Of a DNA stretch of 12,584 bases, positions 6,388 to 12,584 are shown one piece after another; within the stretch, counting starts at the first letter, position 1; each line of letters starts with the position of its first letter. The DNA comes from an uncultured Oscillospiraceae bacterium (lineage in GTDB: Bacteria > Bacillota > Clostridia > Oscillospirales > Ruminococcaceae), in the NCBI GenBank assembly GCA_934232845.1, contig CAKQGD010000048.1, positions 1 through 12,584 on the forward strand, in the 5' to 3' direction. The translations under genes and the position numbers were made by a program. The notes beneath the pieces are model-generated. The model worked only from the letters and a program-made list of their open reading frames with translations, did no database searches and had not been told where the DNA came from.

Positions 6388-6775
6388 AATTCTGAATGTC
6401 TCTCTCGAAAACCTCAAGGGCCTTGTGGATTCCAACACCGTAATCGGAAATCCGATTGAGGTGGACGACGTGACGATCATTCCGATTTCGAAGGTGAACT
6501 TTGGCTTTGCGACCGGCGGTTCCGAGCTGCCCACCGCAAAACCCAACACACCCTTCGGCGGCGGCAGCGGCGGCGGCGTTACGATTACGCCGGTGGGCTT
6601 TTTGAGCGTGTCACACGGCGAGGTGCGCATGGTGCAGCCGCAAACCGCGGACAACACCGCCGACCGCATCGTCAATATCGTGCCGGATCTGCTCGATAAA
6701 ATCGCGGTGCTGGCCGGAAAGAAAAAAGACCCCGCCGAAGCGAAGGATGCACCGGAGGAAACGCCCGACGCGTAA
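6362..6775 (+). CDS. gerW: Spore protein YtfJ/GerW family
   Basis: A 137-residue cytosolic protein of the Spore_YtfJ (GerW) family; in Bacillus the homologue is a spore protein needed for normal germination. Family marks are NTVIGNPI (25-32), VTIIPISKVNFGFATGG (37-53), a glycine-rich turn with GGGSGGG (66-72) and the strand VTITPVGFLSV (73-83). The Lys/Glu-rich tail (120-137) is variable. The frame is open further upstream, but the ATG at 6362-6364 has AAGGAAGG (6348-6355) 6 bases before it and gives the typical MENNHPISEILN start. It overlaps the end of the DUF2953 gene by 26 bases. The gene suggests a spore-forming lineage, but family members also persist in relatives not known to sporulate. 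Confidence 0.9.
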   Translation: MENNHPISEILNVSLENLKGLVDSNTVIGNPIEVDDVTIIPISKVNFGFATGGSELPTAKPNTPFGGGSGGGVTITPVGFLSVSHGEVRMVQPQTADNTADRIVNIVPDLLDKIAVLAGKKKDPAEAKDAPEETPDA

Positions 6776-6800
6776 AAAGAGACTTTTTCAGACGGCGGAT

Positions 6801-6828
6801 AAAAAACGCCCTGCGGGCGGACAGGCGT
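6801..6828 (-). terminator. Terminator-like hairpin facing the opposite strand, between gerW and the carboxypeptidase gene
   Basis: Read on the minus strand, ACGCC pairs with GGCGT (a bulged TG/CA pair can extend the stem), and six T's follow directly (plus-strand A's 6801-6806). No minus-strand gene is seen to the right that would need it, so it could stop antisense transcription or be fortuitous. On the plus strand it lacks a T-run, so it should not separate gerW from the next gene. Confidence 0.3.
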
Positions 6829-6876
6829 AAAACGCCGCGGCCCGGAATACCCTGTTTGGGTGAGGGGGCGTTTTCG

Positions 6877-8076
6877 ATGCAAAGACGGATTTTGGCCGCG
6901 CTGTTTGCGGCATGGCTTATGACGGCAATGGCCTTCTGCGCCGAACCGGAGGAGATCTTCGCGTCGTCCGGCGCGAAGGGCGCGGTTCTGCTCGAATGTG
7001 CGTCGGGCCGCGTTCTTGCCGAAAAAAACGCGAAAGAGCGCCTGCCCGTCGCCAGCACGACCAAGATCATGACGGCTTTGCTCGTGCTGGAGCACGGAGA
7101 CCTCGACACACCGTTTACCGTCGACGATAGCGCCATTCGAGTCGAAGGCAGTTCGATGGGGCTGACCGAGGGGGACACCGTCACCCTGCGCGCCCTGCTT
7201 TGGGGCATGCTGCTTGCGTCCGGCAACGACGCGGCGAATGCCGCCGCGGTGCGCGTCGCGGGCAGCATAGAAGATTTTGTCGGCAGGATGAACGAGCGCG
7301 CCGCCGAGCTCGGCATGGACAACACGCATTTTTCAAGTCCCTCCGGTTTGGAAACGGGCGAGCATTATTCCTGCGCTCTCGATATGGCCCGCCTCGCCTG
7401 CCATGCGATGCAGAACGAAACGTTTGCCGAAATGACCGCGAGCAGTTCCGCTGCGGTTTCTTTCGGCAATCCGCCGTATGAGAGACGTCTTTATAACCAC
7501 AACCGGATGCTTTCGCTCTGCGAGGGGGCCGTCGGTGTCAAGACCGGGTATACGAAGGCCGCGGGCCGCTGTCTCGTATCCGCCGTGCGGCGCGGAGAGC
7601 TGACGCTGGTTGCTGTAACGCTCGGCTGTCCCGATGATTTCAATGTACACAACAATCTCTACGCTGCGGCATTTTCAGAGCTTTTCTATGCAGATTTTAC
7701 CGACCGCGTCTCTCTTTTTTCCACGTCGGTCACCGGCGCGGGCGAACAGACGCTGCCGCTGGCGGCGGCAGAACCGCTCGGCGCTTATCTTACCGCCGAG
7801 GAACGCTCTCAGGTCGGAATGTCATTTCTGATTCAGCCGTTCGTATATGCGCCCGTGCACCGGGGACAGACGCTGGGAACGGTTTTGCTCACGCTCAACG
7901 GAGAAACGATCGCGTCCGCGCCGATTGTCAGCGCTGCGGAAAGACCGACCGTAATTCCCGACAACCGCAGCATTATCGAACGAATTGAAGAGTTCTTTTA
8001 TTTTCCCAACCGCCAATCCTTTCCGTTTTCCATCTTTGAGGACAGAGAGGAAGAAAATTCCGAAAGCAGCGCATAA
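6877..8076 (+). CDS. Secreted D-Ala-D-Ala carboxypeptidase (low-molecular-mass penicillin-binding protein, DacF/DacB type)
   Basis: Serine peptidase of family S11 that removes the terminal D-Ala from peptidoglycan pentapeptides outside the membrane. Product 399 residues: signal peptide about 1-22 (MQRR, hydrophobic core, cleavage near AFCA), then the penicillin-binding triad STTK at 60-63 (nucleophile S60), SGN at 115-117 and KTG at 222-224. A C-terminal beta domain (PBP5_C-like, about 277-360) follows, and then an aromatic amphipathic stretch (IIERIEEFFYF, 366-376) that may associate with the membrane. The cysteine at 21 lacks a proper lipobox. The start is ATG 6877-6879 with GAGGGGG (6862-6868) 8 bases upstream; a TTG 21 bases earlier in frame lacks a site. 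The position after scpAB and before rluB matches Bacillus, where the sporulation-linked dacB sits. Confidence 0.95.
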   Translation: MQRRILAALFAAWLMTAMAFCAEPEEIFASSGAKGAVLLECASGRVLAEKNAKERLPVASTTKIMTALLVLEHGDLDTPFTVDDSAIRVEGSSMGLTEGDTVTLRALLWGMLLASGNDAANAAAVRVAGSIEDFVGRMNERAAELGMDNTHFSSPSGLETGEHYSCALDMARLACHAMQNETFAEMTASSSAAVSFGNPPYERRLYNHNRMLSLCEGAVGVKTGYTKAAGRCLVSAVRRGELTLVAVTLGCPDDFNVHNNLYAAAFSELFYADFTDRVSLFSTSVTGAGEQTLPLAAAEPLGAYLTAEERSQVGMSFLIQPFVYAPVHRGQTLGTVLLTLNGETIASAPIVSAAERPTVIPDNRSIIERIEEFFYFPNRQSFPFSIFEDREEENSESSA

Positions 8077-8088
8077 GGAGGAACATGT

Positions 8089-9009
8089 ATGCGTATTCAT
8101 AAGGCTCTTTCCGAGAGCGGCGTGGCTTCTCTGCGAAAGGCGGAGGAGCTCATTGCCCGAGGAAAAGTCACCGTCAACGGCCATTCCGCCATGCTTGGAC
8201 AGGACATCGACCCTGCCCGGGACGTCGTCGTGGTCGAAGGACAGCGCGTCCGCTTTGAAAAAAAGCGTGCGCTCTACTATATCGCGCTCTATAAGCCAAG
8301 AGGCTGGGTTACCACTATGCAGGACGAGCTGGGCCGCCGCTGTGTCGCCGAGCTTGTAAAAGACGTGCCCGCCCGGGTGTATCCGGTGGGCAGACTGGAC
8401 CGTGACAGTGAGGGGCTGCTGTTGCTTACAAATGACGGCGACTTTGCGAATTTCATCATGCATCCGAGCCACCATGTGACAAAGACCTATCGGGTGACGG
8501 TACGCAGCGCCGTAACCGAGGAACAATTGATCGCGCTGTCGACGGGCGTCGTACTGGACGACGGCTACCGCACCGCACCCGCACAGGCGGACGTCGAGAC
8601 GGAGGAACCCGGACGCACGGTGCTGCGCATCACGATCGGCGAGGGGAAAAACCGTCAGGTCCGCAGAATGTGCGACGCGGTCGGCTTGGAGGTAGCGCGC
8701 CTCAAGCGCGTATCCATCGGGCCGCTTCGGCTGGGAATGCTGCAGCCGGGAGAATGGCGCGAGCTTAAGCCCATCGAGGTCGGCGCGCTGCGCGGCGCGG
8801 TCAGCATAGAGCGGCCTCCCGCAAAGGAAAAGCGGCAGCCGTCCTCTTCCCGCCGGGAGGAGAACGCTTCTGCGCCGAAACGGCCGGGACGCCAAAGACC
8901 GGATTCTCAGAGCGGCCGGAGCGCGTCGAAAAGACCCGCCCGAGGCCCTGCGGAAAAAAGGCGGGGCGGAAATGAAAAGGCGCCCTCTGCCAAGAAGCGT
9001 CTGCCTTGA
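8089..9009 (+). CDS. rluB: 23S rRNA pseudouridine synthase, RsuA/RluB family
   Basis: Converts a specific uridine in rRNA to pseudouridine; by synteny and family probably the RluB type (U2605 of 23S rRNA in E. coli numbering). Product 306 residues: S4 RNA-binding domain (about 1-48, GVASLRKAEELI), linker, then the catalytic domain (about 62-235) with GRLDRDSEGLLLLTNDG (101-117; catalytic D104) and the RsuA-group signature GEGKNRQVRRMCDAVG (184-199). Residues 241-306 form a low-complexity tail rich in Arg, Lys, Pro, Ser and Gly, probably disordered and RNA-binding. The ATG at 8089 is set by AAGGAGG (8075-8081) with a 7-base spacer; an ATG at 8085 is out of frame. It lies 12 bases after the carboxypeptidase gene. 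Its TGA lies within the -35 box of the next operon. Confidence 0.95.
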   Translation: MRIHKALSESGVASLRKAEELIARGKVTVNGHSAMLGQDIDPARDVVVVEGQRVRFEKKRALYYIALYKPRGWVTTMQDELGRRCVAELVKDVPARVYPVGRLDRDSEGLLLLTNDGDFANFIMHPSHHVTKTYRVTVRSAVTEEQLIALSTGVVLDDGYRTAPAQADVETEEPGRTVLRITIGEGKNRQVRRMCDAVGLEVARLKRVSIGPLRLGMLQPGEWRELKPIEVGALRGAVSIERPPAKEKRQPSSSRREENASAPKRPGRQRPDSQSGRSASKRPARGPAEKRRGGNEKAPSAKKRLP

Positions 9010-9034
9010 CAAGCATGCCCCGCGGGGGTATGAT
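9006..9034 (+). promoter_or_regulatory. Promoter of the yicC-remA-gmk-rpoZ-priA operon (sigma-A type)
   Basis: A perfect -35 TTGACA (9006-9011) and TATGAT (9029-9034, five of six matches) are separated by exactly 17 bases. The -35 box contains the TGA stop of the rluB gene (9007-9009). Transcription would begin near 9041, leaving a leader of about 58 bases. This is the best consensus promoter in the window, fitting a constitutively expressed operon. Confidence 0.82.
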
Positions 9035-9055
9035 AGCAGAAGAAACTGCCAAAAA

Positions 9056-9078
9056 GCGCAAGGCCATGGGCTTTGCGC
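9056..9078 (+). promoter_or_regulatory. Hairpin in the yicC leader, just upstream of the ribosome binding site
   Basis: GCGCAAGGCC (9056-9065) pairs with GGCTTTGCGC (9069-9078) over 10 bp, with one G-U pair and a three-base ATG loop. The GAGGAG site (9084-9089) starts 5 bases after the stem. There is no T-run, so it is not a terminator. It could protect the 5' end, modulate ribosome access or offer a nuclease target. Confidence 0.4.
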
Positions 9079-9098
9079 AGACAGAGGAGAAGATGCCC

Positions 9099-9977
9099 AT
9101 GGCAAGAAGCATGACCGGGTTCGGGCGCGGCGAACAGGTGCTGCACGGACGCAGCATCACAGTGGAACTGAAAAGCGTGAACCACCGGTATTTTGAATTT
9201 TCCGCAAGGATGCCGCGTACCTGCGGTTTTCTCGAGGATAAACTGAAATCGCTGGTGCAGAGCCGCGTTTCACGCGGCAAAACGGATCTCTATCTGACGG
9301 TGACGCAGATCGAGGGAGACGACGCGGCGGTGCGCGTGAATCATGCGCTGGCAAAGTCTTATCTTGACGCGCTGCGTTCGCTGGCTGCTCAGACGGGGCT
9401 TTCGTGCGACGTGACGGCGCAGCAGCTTGCGCGCCTGCCCGATGTGCTCACCGTCGAGCATGCCGACGTCGACGAGGATGCGCTTTGGGAAGACGTCCGC
9501 GCGGTCGCCGAAGAGGCGATCGACCGTTTTGTGGCAATGCGCGAGACCGAAGGAGAACGGCTGCGCGGCGATGTGCTTTCGCGGCTGGAAACGATCGAGA
9601 CGCTCGTCGAGAAGGTAGAGGCGCGCTCGCCCCAGACATTGGAAAACTACAGAAACCGTCTGTATCAGAAGCTTTCCGAGATTCTCGCCGACCGCGCTGT
9701 GGACGAGACGCGCGTGCTGACCGAGTGCGCCGTTTTCGCCGACCGTATTGCAGTCGATGAGGAAACCGTCCGTCTGCGCAGTCATATCGCACAGTACAGA
9801 AAGATTCTCTCGCAGAATGAGCCGGTGGGGCGCAAGCTTGATTTCCTGACGCAGGAACTCAACCGGGAGGCCAACACGATCGGCTCCAAGGCGCAGGATG
9901 TCGAGATCGCCGGAATCGTTGTCGAGCTGAAAAGCGAACTGGAAAAAATCCGTGAACAGATTCAGAACATCGAATAA
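9099..9977 (+). CDS. yicC: YicC/YloC family endoribonuclease
   Basis: Conserved bacterial endoribonuclease family; E. coli YicC and Bacillus YloC are described as RNA-cleaving proteins acting in the cytosol. The 292-residue product begins with the family signature MARSMTGFGRGE, continues with ELKSVNHRYFEFSARMP (23-39) and ends with the DUF1732 domain (about 205-292), including LNREANTIGSKAQD and the closing helix VVELKSELEKIREQIQNIE. The frame is open back to 9006, but those codons overlap the operon promoter and would lie upstream of its transcript. GAGGAG (9084-9089) with a 9-base spacer supports ATG 9099-9101; an ATG at 9093 is too close to that site. Length is normal. It is first in an operon with remA 18 bases downstream, the same order as in Bacillus. 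Confidence 0.95.
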   Translation: MARSMTGFGRGEQVLHGRSITVELKSVNHRYFEFSARMPRTCGFLEDKLKSLVQSRVSRGKTDLYLTVTQIEGDDAAVRVNHALAKSYLDALRSLAAQTGLSCDVTAQQLARLPDVLTVEHADVDEDALWEDVRAVAEEAIDRFVAMRETEGERLRGDVLSRLETIETLVEKVEARSPQTLENYRNRLYQKLSEILADRAVDETRVLTECAVFADRIAVDEETVRLRSHIAQYRKILSQNEPVGRKLDFLTQELNREANTIGSKAQDVEIAGIVVELKSELEKIREQIQNIE

Positions 9978-9995
9978 AAAGGGGCGCAGACGGGA

Positions 9996-10253
9996 ATGAA
10001 GCTTATCAACATCGGCTTTGGCAACATGGTGTCGGGACAGAAGCTTGTCGCCGTGGTCAGCCCCGAGTCCGCGCCGATCAAGCGCATTATACAGGACGCA
10101 CGCGACAGGGGTTCGCTGATTGACGCGACCTACGGCCGGCGTACGAGAGCGGTGGTCATCATGGACTCCGACCATGTGATTCTATCGGCCGTACAGCCGG
10201 AGACCGTCGCGGCCCGCGCCGCGGGCGAAGAGCCCGGGGAGGACGAAGAATGA
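9996..10253 (+). CDS. remA: RemA family DNA-binding regulator (DUF370, YlzA)
   Basis: Small DNA-binding protein; in Bacillus subtilis RemA activates biofilm matrix and osmoprotection genes by oligomerising on DNA. The 85-residue product shows the near-invariant family core INIGFGNMVS (4-13), SPESAPIKRIIQDAR (22-36) and the basic patch YGRRTRAVVIMDSDHVILS (46-64), whose arginines are the expected DNA contacts. The tail is acidic (GEEPGEDEE). The ATG is preceded by AAAGGGG (9978-9984) with an 11-base spacer. The gene overlaps gmk by four bases (ATGA). The yicC-remA-gmk order is conserved across Firmicutes. In species without a Bacillus-type matrix operon the targets are unknown. Confidence 0.96.
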   Translation: MKLINIGFGNMVSGQKLVAVVSPESAPIKRIIQDARDRGSLIDATYGRRTRAVVIMDSDHVILSAVQPETVAARAAGEEPGEDEE

Positions 10254-10858
10254 TCCGTCCCGGACGATTGTATGTATATTCCGGCCCGTCCGGCGTGGGC
10301 AAGGGGACGCTTTTGGCGCCGCTGCTTTGTGAAGGGCTTGTCAGACTTTCCGTATCCGCCACGACGCGTGCGCCGCGTCCCGGCGAGACCGACGGAGTGG
10401 AATATTATTTTGTGACCCGCGAAGAGTTCGAGCAGATGATTCAAAACGGCGAGATGCTCGAATATGCCTGCTACAACGGCAACTACTACGGCACGCCCCG
10501 GCGCTTCGTCGAGGAAGAGCTCAAAAAAGGCACCAACGTGATCCTCGAGATCGAGGTGCAGGGCGCCGCAAAGGTGCACCGGCTCTGTCCGGACGCCGTG
10601 ATGATTTTTGTCACGCCTCCGTCCCTGTCGGAGCTGCGCCGCCGTCTGGAGGGACGCGCCACCGAGACGCCCGAGGTCATTGAGGGACGTCTTGCCGCCG
10701 CGGCGGGAGAGATCGCCGCGGGAGAAGAATACGACTTCATCATCGTAAACGACGATGTTTCGCGCGCCGAGGGAGAGCTTTCCGCCGCCATCCGAGCGGG
10801 GGGAGCCATCCGGCGCTTAAACCAGAATACAATCAAAGAGGTGCTTTCAAAATGCTGA
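10250..10858 (+). CDS. gmk: Guanylate kinase
   Basis: Cytosolic enzyme phosphorylating GMP (and dGMP) to GDP with ATP, essential for GTP and dGTP supply and a known control point for (p)ppGpp in Firmicutes. The 202 residues include the P-loop GPSGVGKGT (12-20), the GMP-binding segment SATTRAPRPGE (36-46), GVEYYF (49-54), the Tyr-rich YNGNYYGTP, and the lid region RRRLEGRATETPEVIEGRL (about 128-146). Length and motifs are complete. It overlaps remA by four bases and rpoZ by seven, a compact coupled arrangement. Confidence 0.98.
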   Translation: MIRPGRLYVYSGPSGVGKGTLLAPLLCEGLVRLSVSATTRAPRPGETDGVEYYFVTREEFEQMIQNGEMLEYACYNGNYYGTPRRFVEEELKKGTNVILEIEVQGAAKVHRLCPDAVMIFVTPPSLSELRRRLEGRATETPEVIEGRLAAAAGEIAAGEEYDFIIVNDDVSRAEGELSAAIRAGGAIRRLNQNTIKEVLSKC

Positions 10859-11052
10859 GACCTTCCATGCCCGAGATCATCGGGGACAACGGCGACGTCT
10901 ATTCCTTTGTGGTGGCTGTCGCAAAGCGAGCAAGAGAGATTTCCGAAGAGACTGAAGCGGAAAACGAAATTCTTGAGGAAAAGCCCGTTCGCCTCGCGGT
11001 CGACGAGTTCGCCAACGGCAAATGCCGCTATGTGCGGGATACCGAGGACTGA
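10852..11052 (+). CDS. rpoZ: RNA polymerase omega subunit
   Basis: Small subunit that helps fold and assemble beta-prime into RNA polymerase. The 66-residue product has the omega N-terminus MLRPSMPEI, the core VYSFVVAVAKRAREI (16-30) and the C-terminal pattern KPVRLAVDEFANGKCRY (44-60). The middle (31-43) is Glu-rich. The ATG at 10852 lies within the end of gmk, with AAAGAGGTG (10835-10843) 8 bases upstream. The gmk-rpoZ pairing is near universal in bacteria. Confidence 0.95.
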   Translation: MLRPSMPEIIGDNGDVYSFVVAVAKRAREISEETEAENEILEEKPVRLAVDEFANGKCRYVRDTED

Positions 11053-11061
11053 TTCGGTTTT

Positions 11062-12584
11062 ATGAAAATCGCGCGTGTCGTTCTTGAAAAAGCAGCCCCC
11101 GCCTATGACCGGGAATATGACTACCGCCTGCCGGAGGGGATACCCGCTCGGCCCGGCTGCCGCGTTCTTGTTCCGTTCGGCAGGGGAGACCGCCCGCGCA
11201 TCGCGCTGGTGCTTTCCGTGTCGGAGGGGGAGCCCCCTTCCGGCTGCAAGGACGTTTCCTCCGTGCTGGACGAACAGCCGCTCCTGAACGGGGAGGGGCT
11301 GTTTCTGTTGGAGGCGCTCGTAAAGACGACCTTCTGCACTTGGGGCGACGCGCTGCACACGCTGATTCCGCCGGGCGCGGGGATGAAGCTGTCGTGGGGC
11401 CTGTCGCCTGTGCGCGGCAGAGAAGCCGAAGAGCTTTCTCCCGATGCAGGGCGGCTGTATGCGTATCTGCTGACGCGCCGCCGTCCTGCTGCGCAGGAGG
11501 ATGCGCTCGCCGCCTGCGGACTGCAAGCCGGCGCACCGGTACTTGCCGAGCTGATCGACGGTGGCTTTGTCGTTCGGCAGGAGCTTGTAAAAAAGCGCAT
11601 TGCCGACGAGCGCGCCGTGATGGCGCGCCTGACGGAGGATGCGCCTGCGAAAAAACTGACGGAAAAACAGCAGACCGCTGTGGATTTTCTTTCGCAGATC
11701 GGCTGTGCCTCCGTGCGGGAGATCGGCTATTTTACCGGCGTGAGCCGCGCAGTGATTGAGCGGATGCAGAAGCAGGGCACGGTAGAGCTGTTTGAAGAAG
11801 TCTCTCCCCGCGCCGTGCCGCAGTCCGCGCCGGTACCGAAGACAGAGCCTATTCTTCTTTCCAAGGCGCAGCAGCGGGCCTTCGACGTTCTTGCGGCGCA
11901 GTCGGACTGCGGCAAGAGCGCCGTTTCCCTTTTGTACGGGGTCACCGGCAGCGGAAAGACACAGGTCTATCTGCGCCTGATCGAGCGCACGCTCGCCGCC
12001 GGGCGGCAGGCGCTTGTGCTGATTCCCGAGATTTCTCTCACGCCGCAGGCCGCCGCGATTTTTTCGGCACGCTTCGGCGGCAGGGTCGCGGTGCTGCATT
12101 CGTCGCTGTCGGTTTCCGAGCGCCTTGACGAGTGGAACCGCATCCGCGCGGGCAGGGCCGACGTTGTGCTGGGCACGCGCTCCGCGGTGTTCGCTCCGCT
12201 GGAGAACATCGGCCTCATCGTGATCGATGAGGAACAGGAGCACACCTATCATTCCGAAAAATCGCCGCGCTACCATGCCAGGGAGATCGCCCGCCTGCGG
12301 GCAAAGCGGCATGGGGCGCATCTTCTGCTCTGTTCGGCGACGCCGTCGATCGAGAGCATGTACGCCGCCGAAATCGGACAGGCGAAGCTTGTGCGGCTGA
12401 CCGAGCGTTTTGCGGCCTTTGGCCTGCCGCAGGTCGACGTGATCGATCTTCGCACCGCGCCGCTTGCCCACGGCTGCACGCTTGTGACGGAGGAACTCGG
12501 CGAGCAGCTCTGCCAGACGCTGTCGAGAGGGGAACAGGCGATTTTGCTTTTAAACCGGCGCGGCTACAACACGCTGGTCAAGTG
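11062..12584 (+). CDS. priA: Primosomal replication restart helicase PriA (3' end outside window)
   Basis: 3'-to-5' helicase that recognises stalled forks and reloads the replisome. The 507 codons present cover the fork-binding N-terminal domain (about 1-105, start MKIARVVLEKAAPAYDREYDY), a winged-helix/linker region (about 105-270) and most of helicase lobe 1: Walker A GVTGSGKT (293-300), motif Ia LIPEISLTPQ, motif II as DEEQ (389-392) in IDEEQEHTYHSEKSPRYHARE, and motif III LLLCSATPS. The frame runs off the window just after LLLNRRGYNTLVK (495-507), so the zinc-binding domain and helicase lobe 2 are not visible. The ATG is 9 bases after rpoZ; only a distant GAGG (11044-11047) precedes it, so initiation may depend on coupling. 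Directly following rpoZ it differs from Bacillus, where coaBC intervenes. Confidence 0.96.
   Translation, partial: MKIARVVLEKAAPAYDREYDYRLPEGIPARPGCRVLVPFGRGDRPRIALVLSVSEGEPPSGCKDVSSVLDEQPLLNGEGLFLLEALVKTTFCTWGDALHTLIPPGAGMKLSWGLSPVRGREAEELSPDAGRLYAYLLTRRRPAAQEDALAACGLQAGAPVLAELIDGGFVVRQELVKKRIADERAVMARLTEDAPAKKLTEKQQTAVDFLSQIGCASVREIGYFTGVSRAVIERMQKQGTVELFEEVSPRAVPQSAPVPKTEPILLSKAQQRAFDVLAAQSDCGKSAVSLLYGVTGSGKTQVYLRLIERTLAAGRQALVLIPEISLTPQAAAIFSARFGGRVAVLHSSLSVSERLDEWNRIRAGRADVVLGTRSAVFAPLENIGLIVIDEEQEHTYHSEKSPRYHAREIARLRAKRHGAHLLLCSATPSIESMYAAEIGQAKLVRLTERFAAFGLPQVDVIDLRTAPLAHGCTLVTEELGEQLCQTLSRGEQAILLLNRRGYNTLVK

Noticed and set aside
6542..6600. GGC-rich repetitive stretch, possible microsatellite
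   Set aside because: It encodes the conserved glycine-rich turn of the GerW/YtfJ protein, so it is explained by the gene.
6849..6861. ACCC/GGGT hairpin before the carboxypeptidase ribosome binding site
   Set aside because: Four base pairs only; too short to claim function.
6776..6876. Possible promoter for the carboxypeptidase gene in the 101-base gap after gerW
   Set aside because: I could not find a -35/-10 pair with acceptable spacing; GATAAA near 6798 lacks a matching -35.
6196..7329. Minus-strand open frame of 377 codons opposite the DUF2953 gene, gerW and the carboxypeptidase gene
   Set aside because: Crosses three gene boundaries, shows no recognisable domain and contains the terminator-like element in its middle.
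7822..9105. Minus-strand open frame of 427 codons opposite the carboxypeptidase and rluB
   Set aside because: Antisense to complete, motif-bearing genes; composition is that of a shadow frame created by GC-rich third positions.
9270..10175. Minus-strand open frame of 301 codons opposite yicC and remA
   Set aside because: Antisense to two conserved genes, no recognisable motif, His/Arg-rich shadow composition.
11041..11058. Small inverted repeat ACCGA/TCGGT spanning the rpoZ stop
   Set aside because: Only 5 bp with an 8-base loop and no T-run of terminator length; chance occurrence is likely.
10486..12471. Very long minus-strand open frame (661 codons) opposite gmk, rpoZ and priA
   Set aside because: It spans three well-supported genes on the other strand, resembles no family I know, is Arg/His/Ala-rich as expected from the reverse complement of GC-rich codons, and would need a terminator and promoter inside conserved genes.

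Overview
The window looks like core chromosome of a low-GC-phylum but GC-rich Firmicute, most likely a Clostridia member near the Oscillospiraceae/Ruminococcaceae. The basis is gene content and order (an scpA-scpB-D,D-carboxypeptidase-rluB block and a yicC-remA-gmk-rpoZ-priA block, both known from Bacillus and Clostridia), strong AGGAGG-type ribosome binding sites, occasional TTG/GTG starts, a zinc-finger L28 and a YtfJ/GerW-type sporulation protein. Species-level placement is not possible by eye. Coding density is very high. I see no mobile element, CRISPR array, tRNA, rRNA or recent insertion.

Layout. (1) Positions 1-168: the 3' end of a plus-strand 5-formyltetrahydrofolate cyclo-ligase gene. 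It converges on (2) a minus-strand block 175-3455: trkH and trkA (potassium uptake, one operon with its own promoter near 3065-3093) and, upstream and separately terminated, rpmB (ribosomal protein L28). (3) Positions 3456-3746: a divergent control region with back-to-back promoters for rpmB (minus) and the next operon (plus). (4) Plus-strand operon 3747-9009: M50 site-2-type protease, scpA, scpB, a DUF2953 membrane protein, gerW/ytfJ, a secreted D-Ala-D-Ala carboxypeptidase and an RluB-type pseudouridine synthase. (5) Plus-strand operon 9099-12584: yicC, remA, gmk, rpoZ and the first 507 codons of priA, driven by a near-consensus promoter (9006-9034) whose -35 box overlaps the stop codon of the preceding gene.

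How the genes work together. Block 4 combines chromosome organisation (ScpAB with SMC), envelope functions (protease, peptidoglycan trimming, the DUF2953/GerW pair) and rRNA modification. Block 5 combines RNA turnover (YicC), a DNA-binding regulator (RemA), GMP phosphorylation (Gmk), RNA polymerase assembly (omega) and replication restart (PriA). Gene starts overlap or nearly touch stops at most junctions, suggesting translational coupling.

I do not see an undescribed system here; the genes all fall into known families. The most useful non-routine observations are non-coding: a perfect 13-bp AT-rich inverted repeat directly upstream of the trkA promoter, small GC-rich hairpins in the leaders of three operons, the promoter/stop-codon overlap before yicC (which decides the yicC start), and the absence of coaBC between rpoZ and priA.
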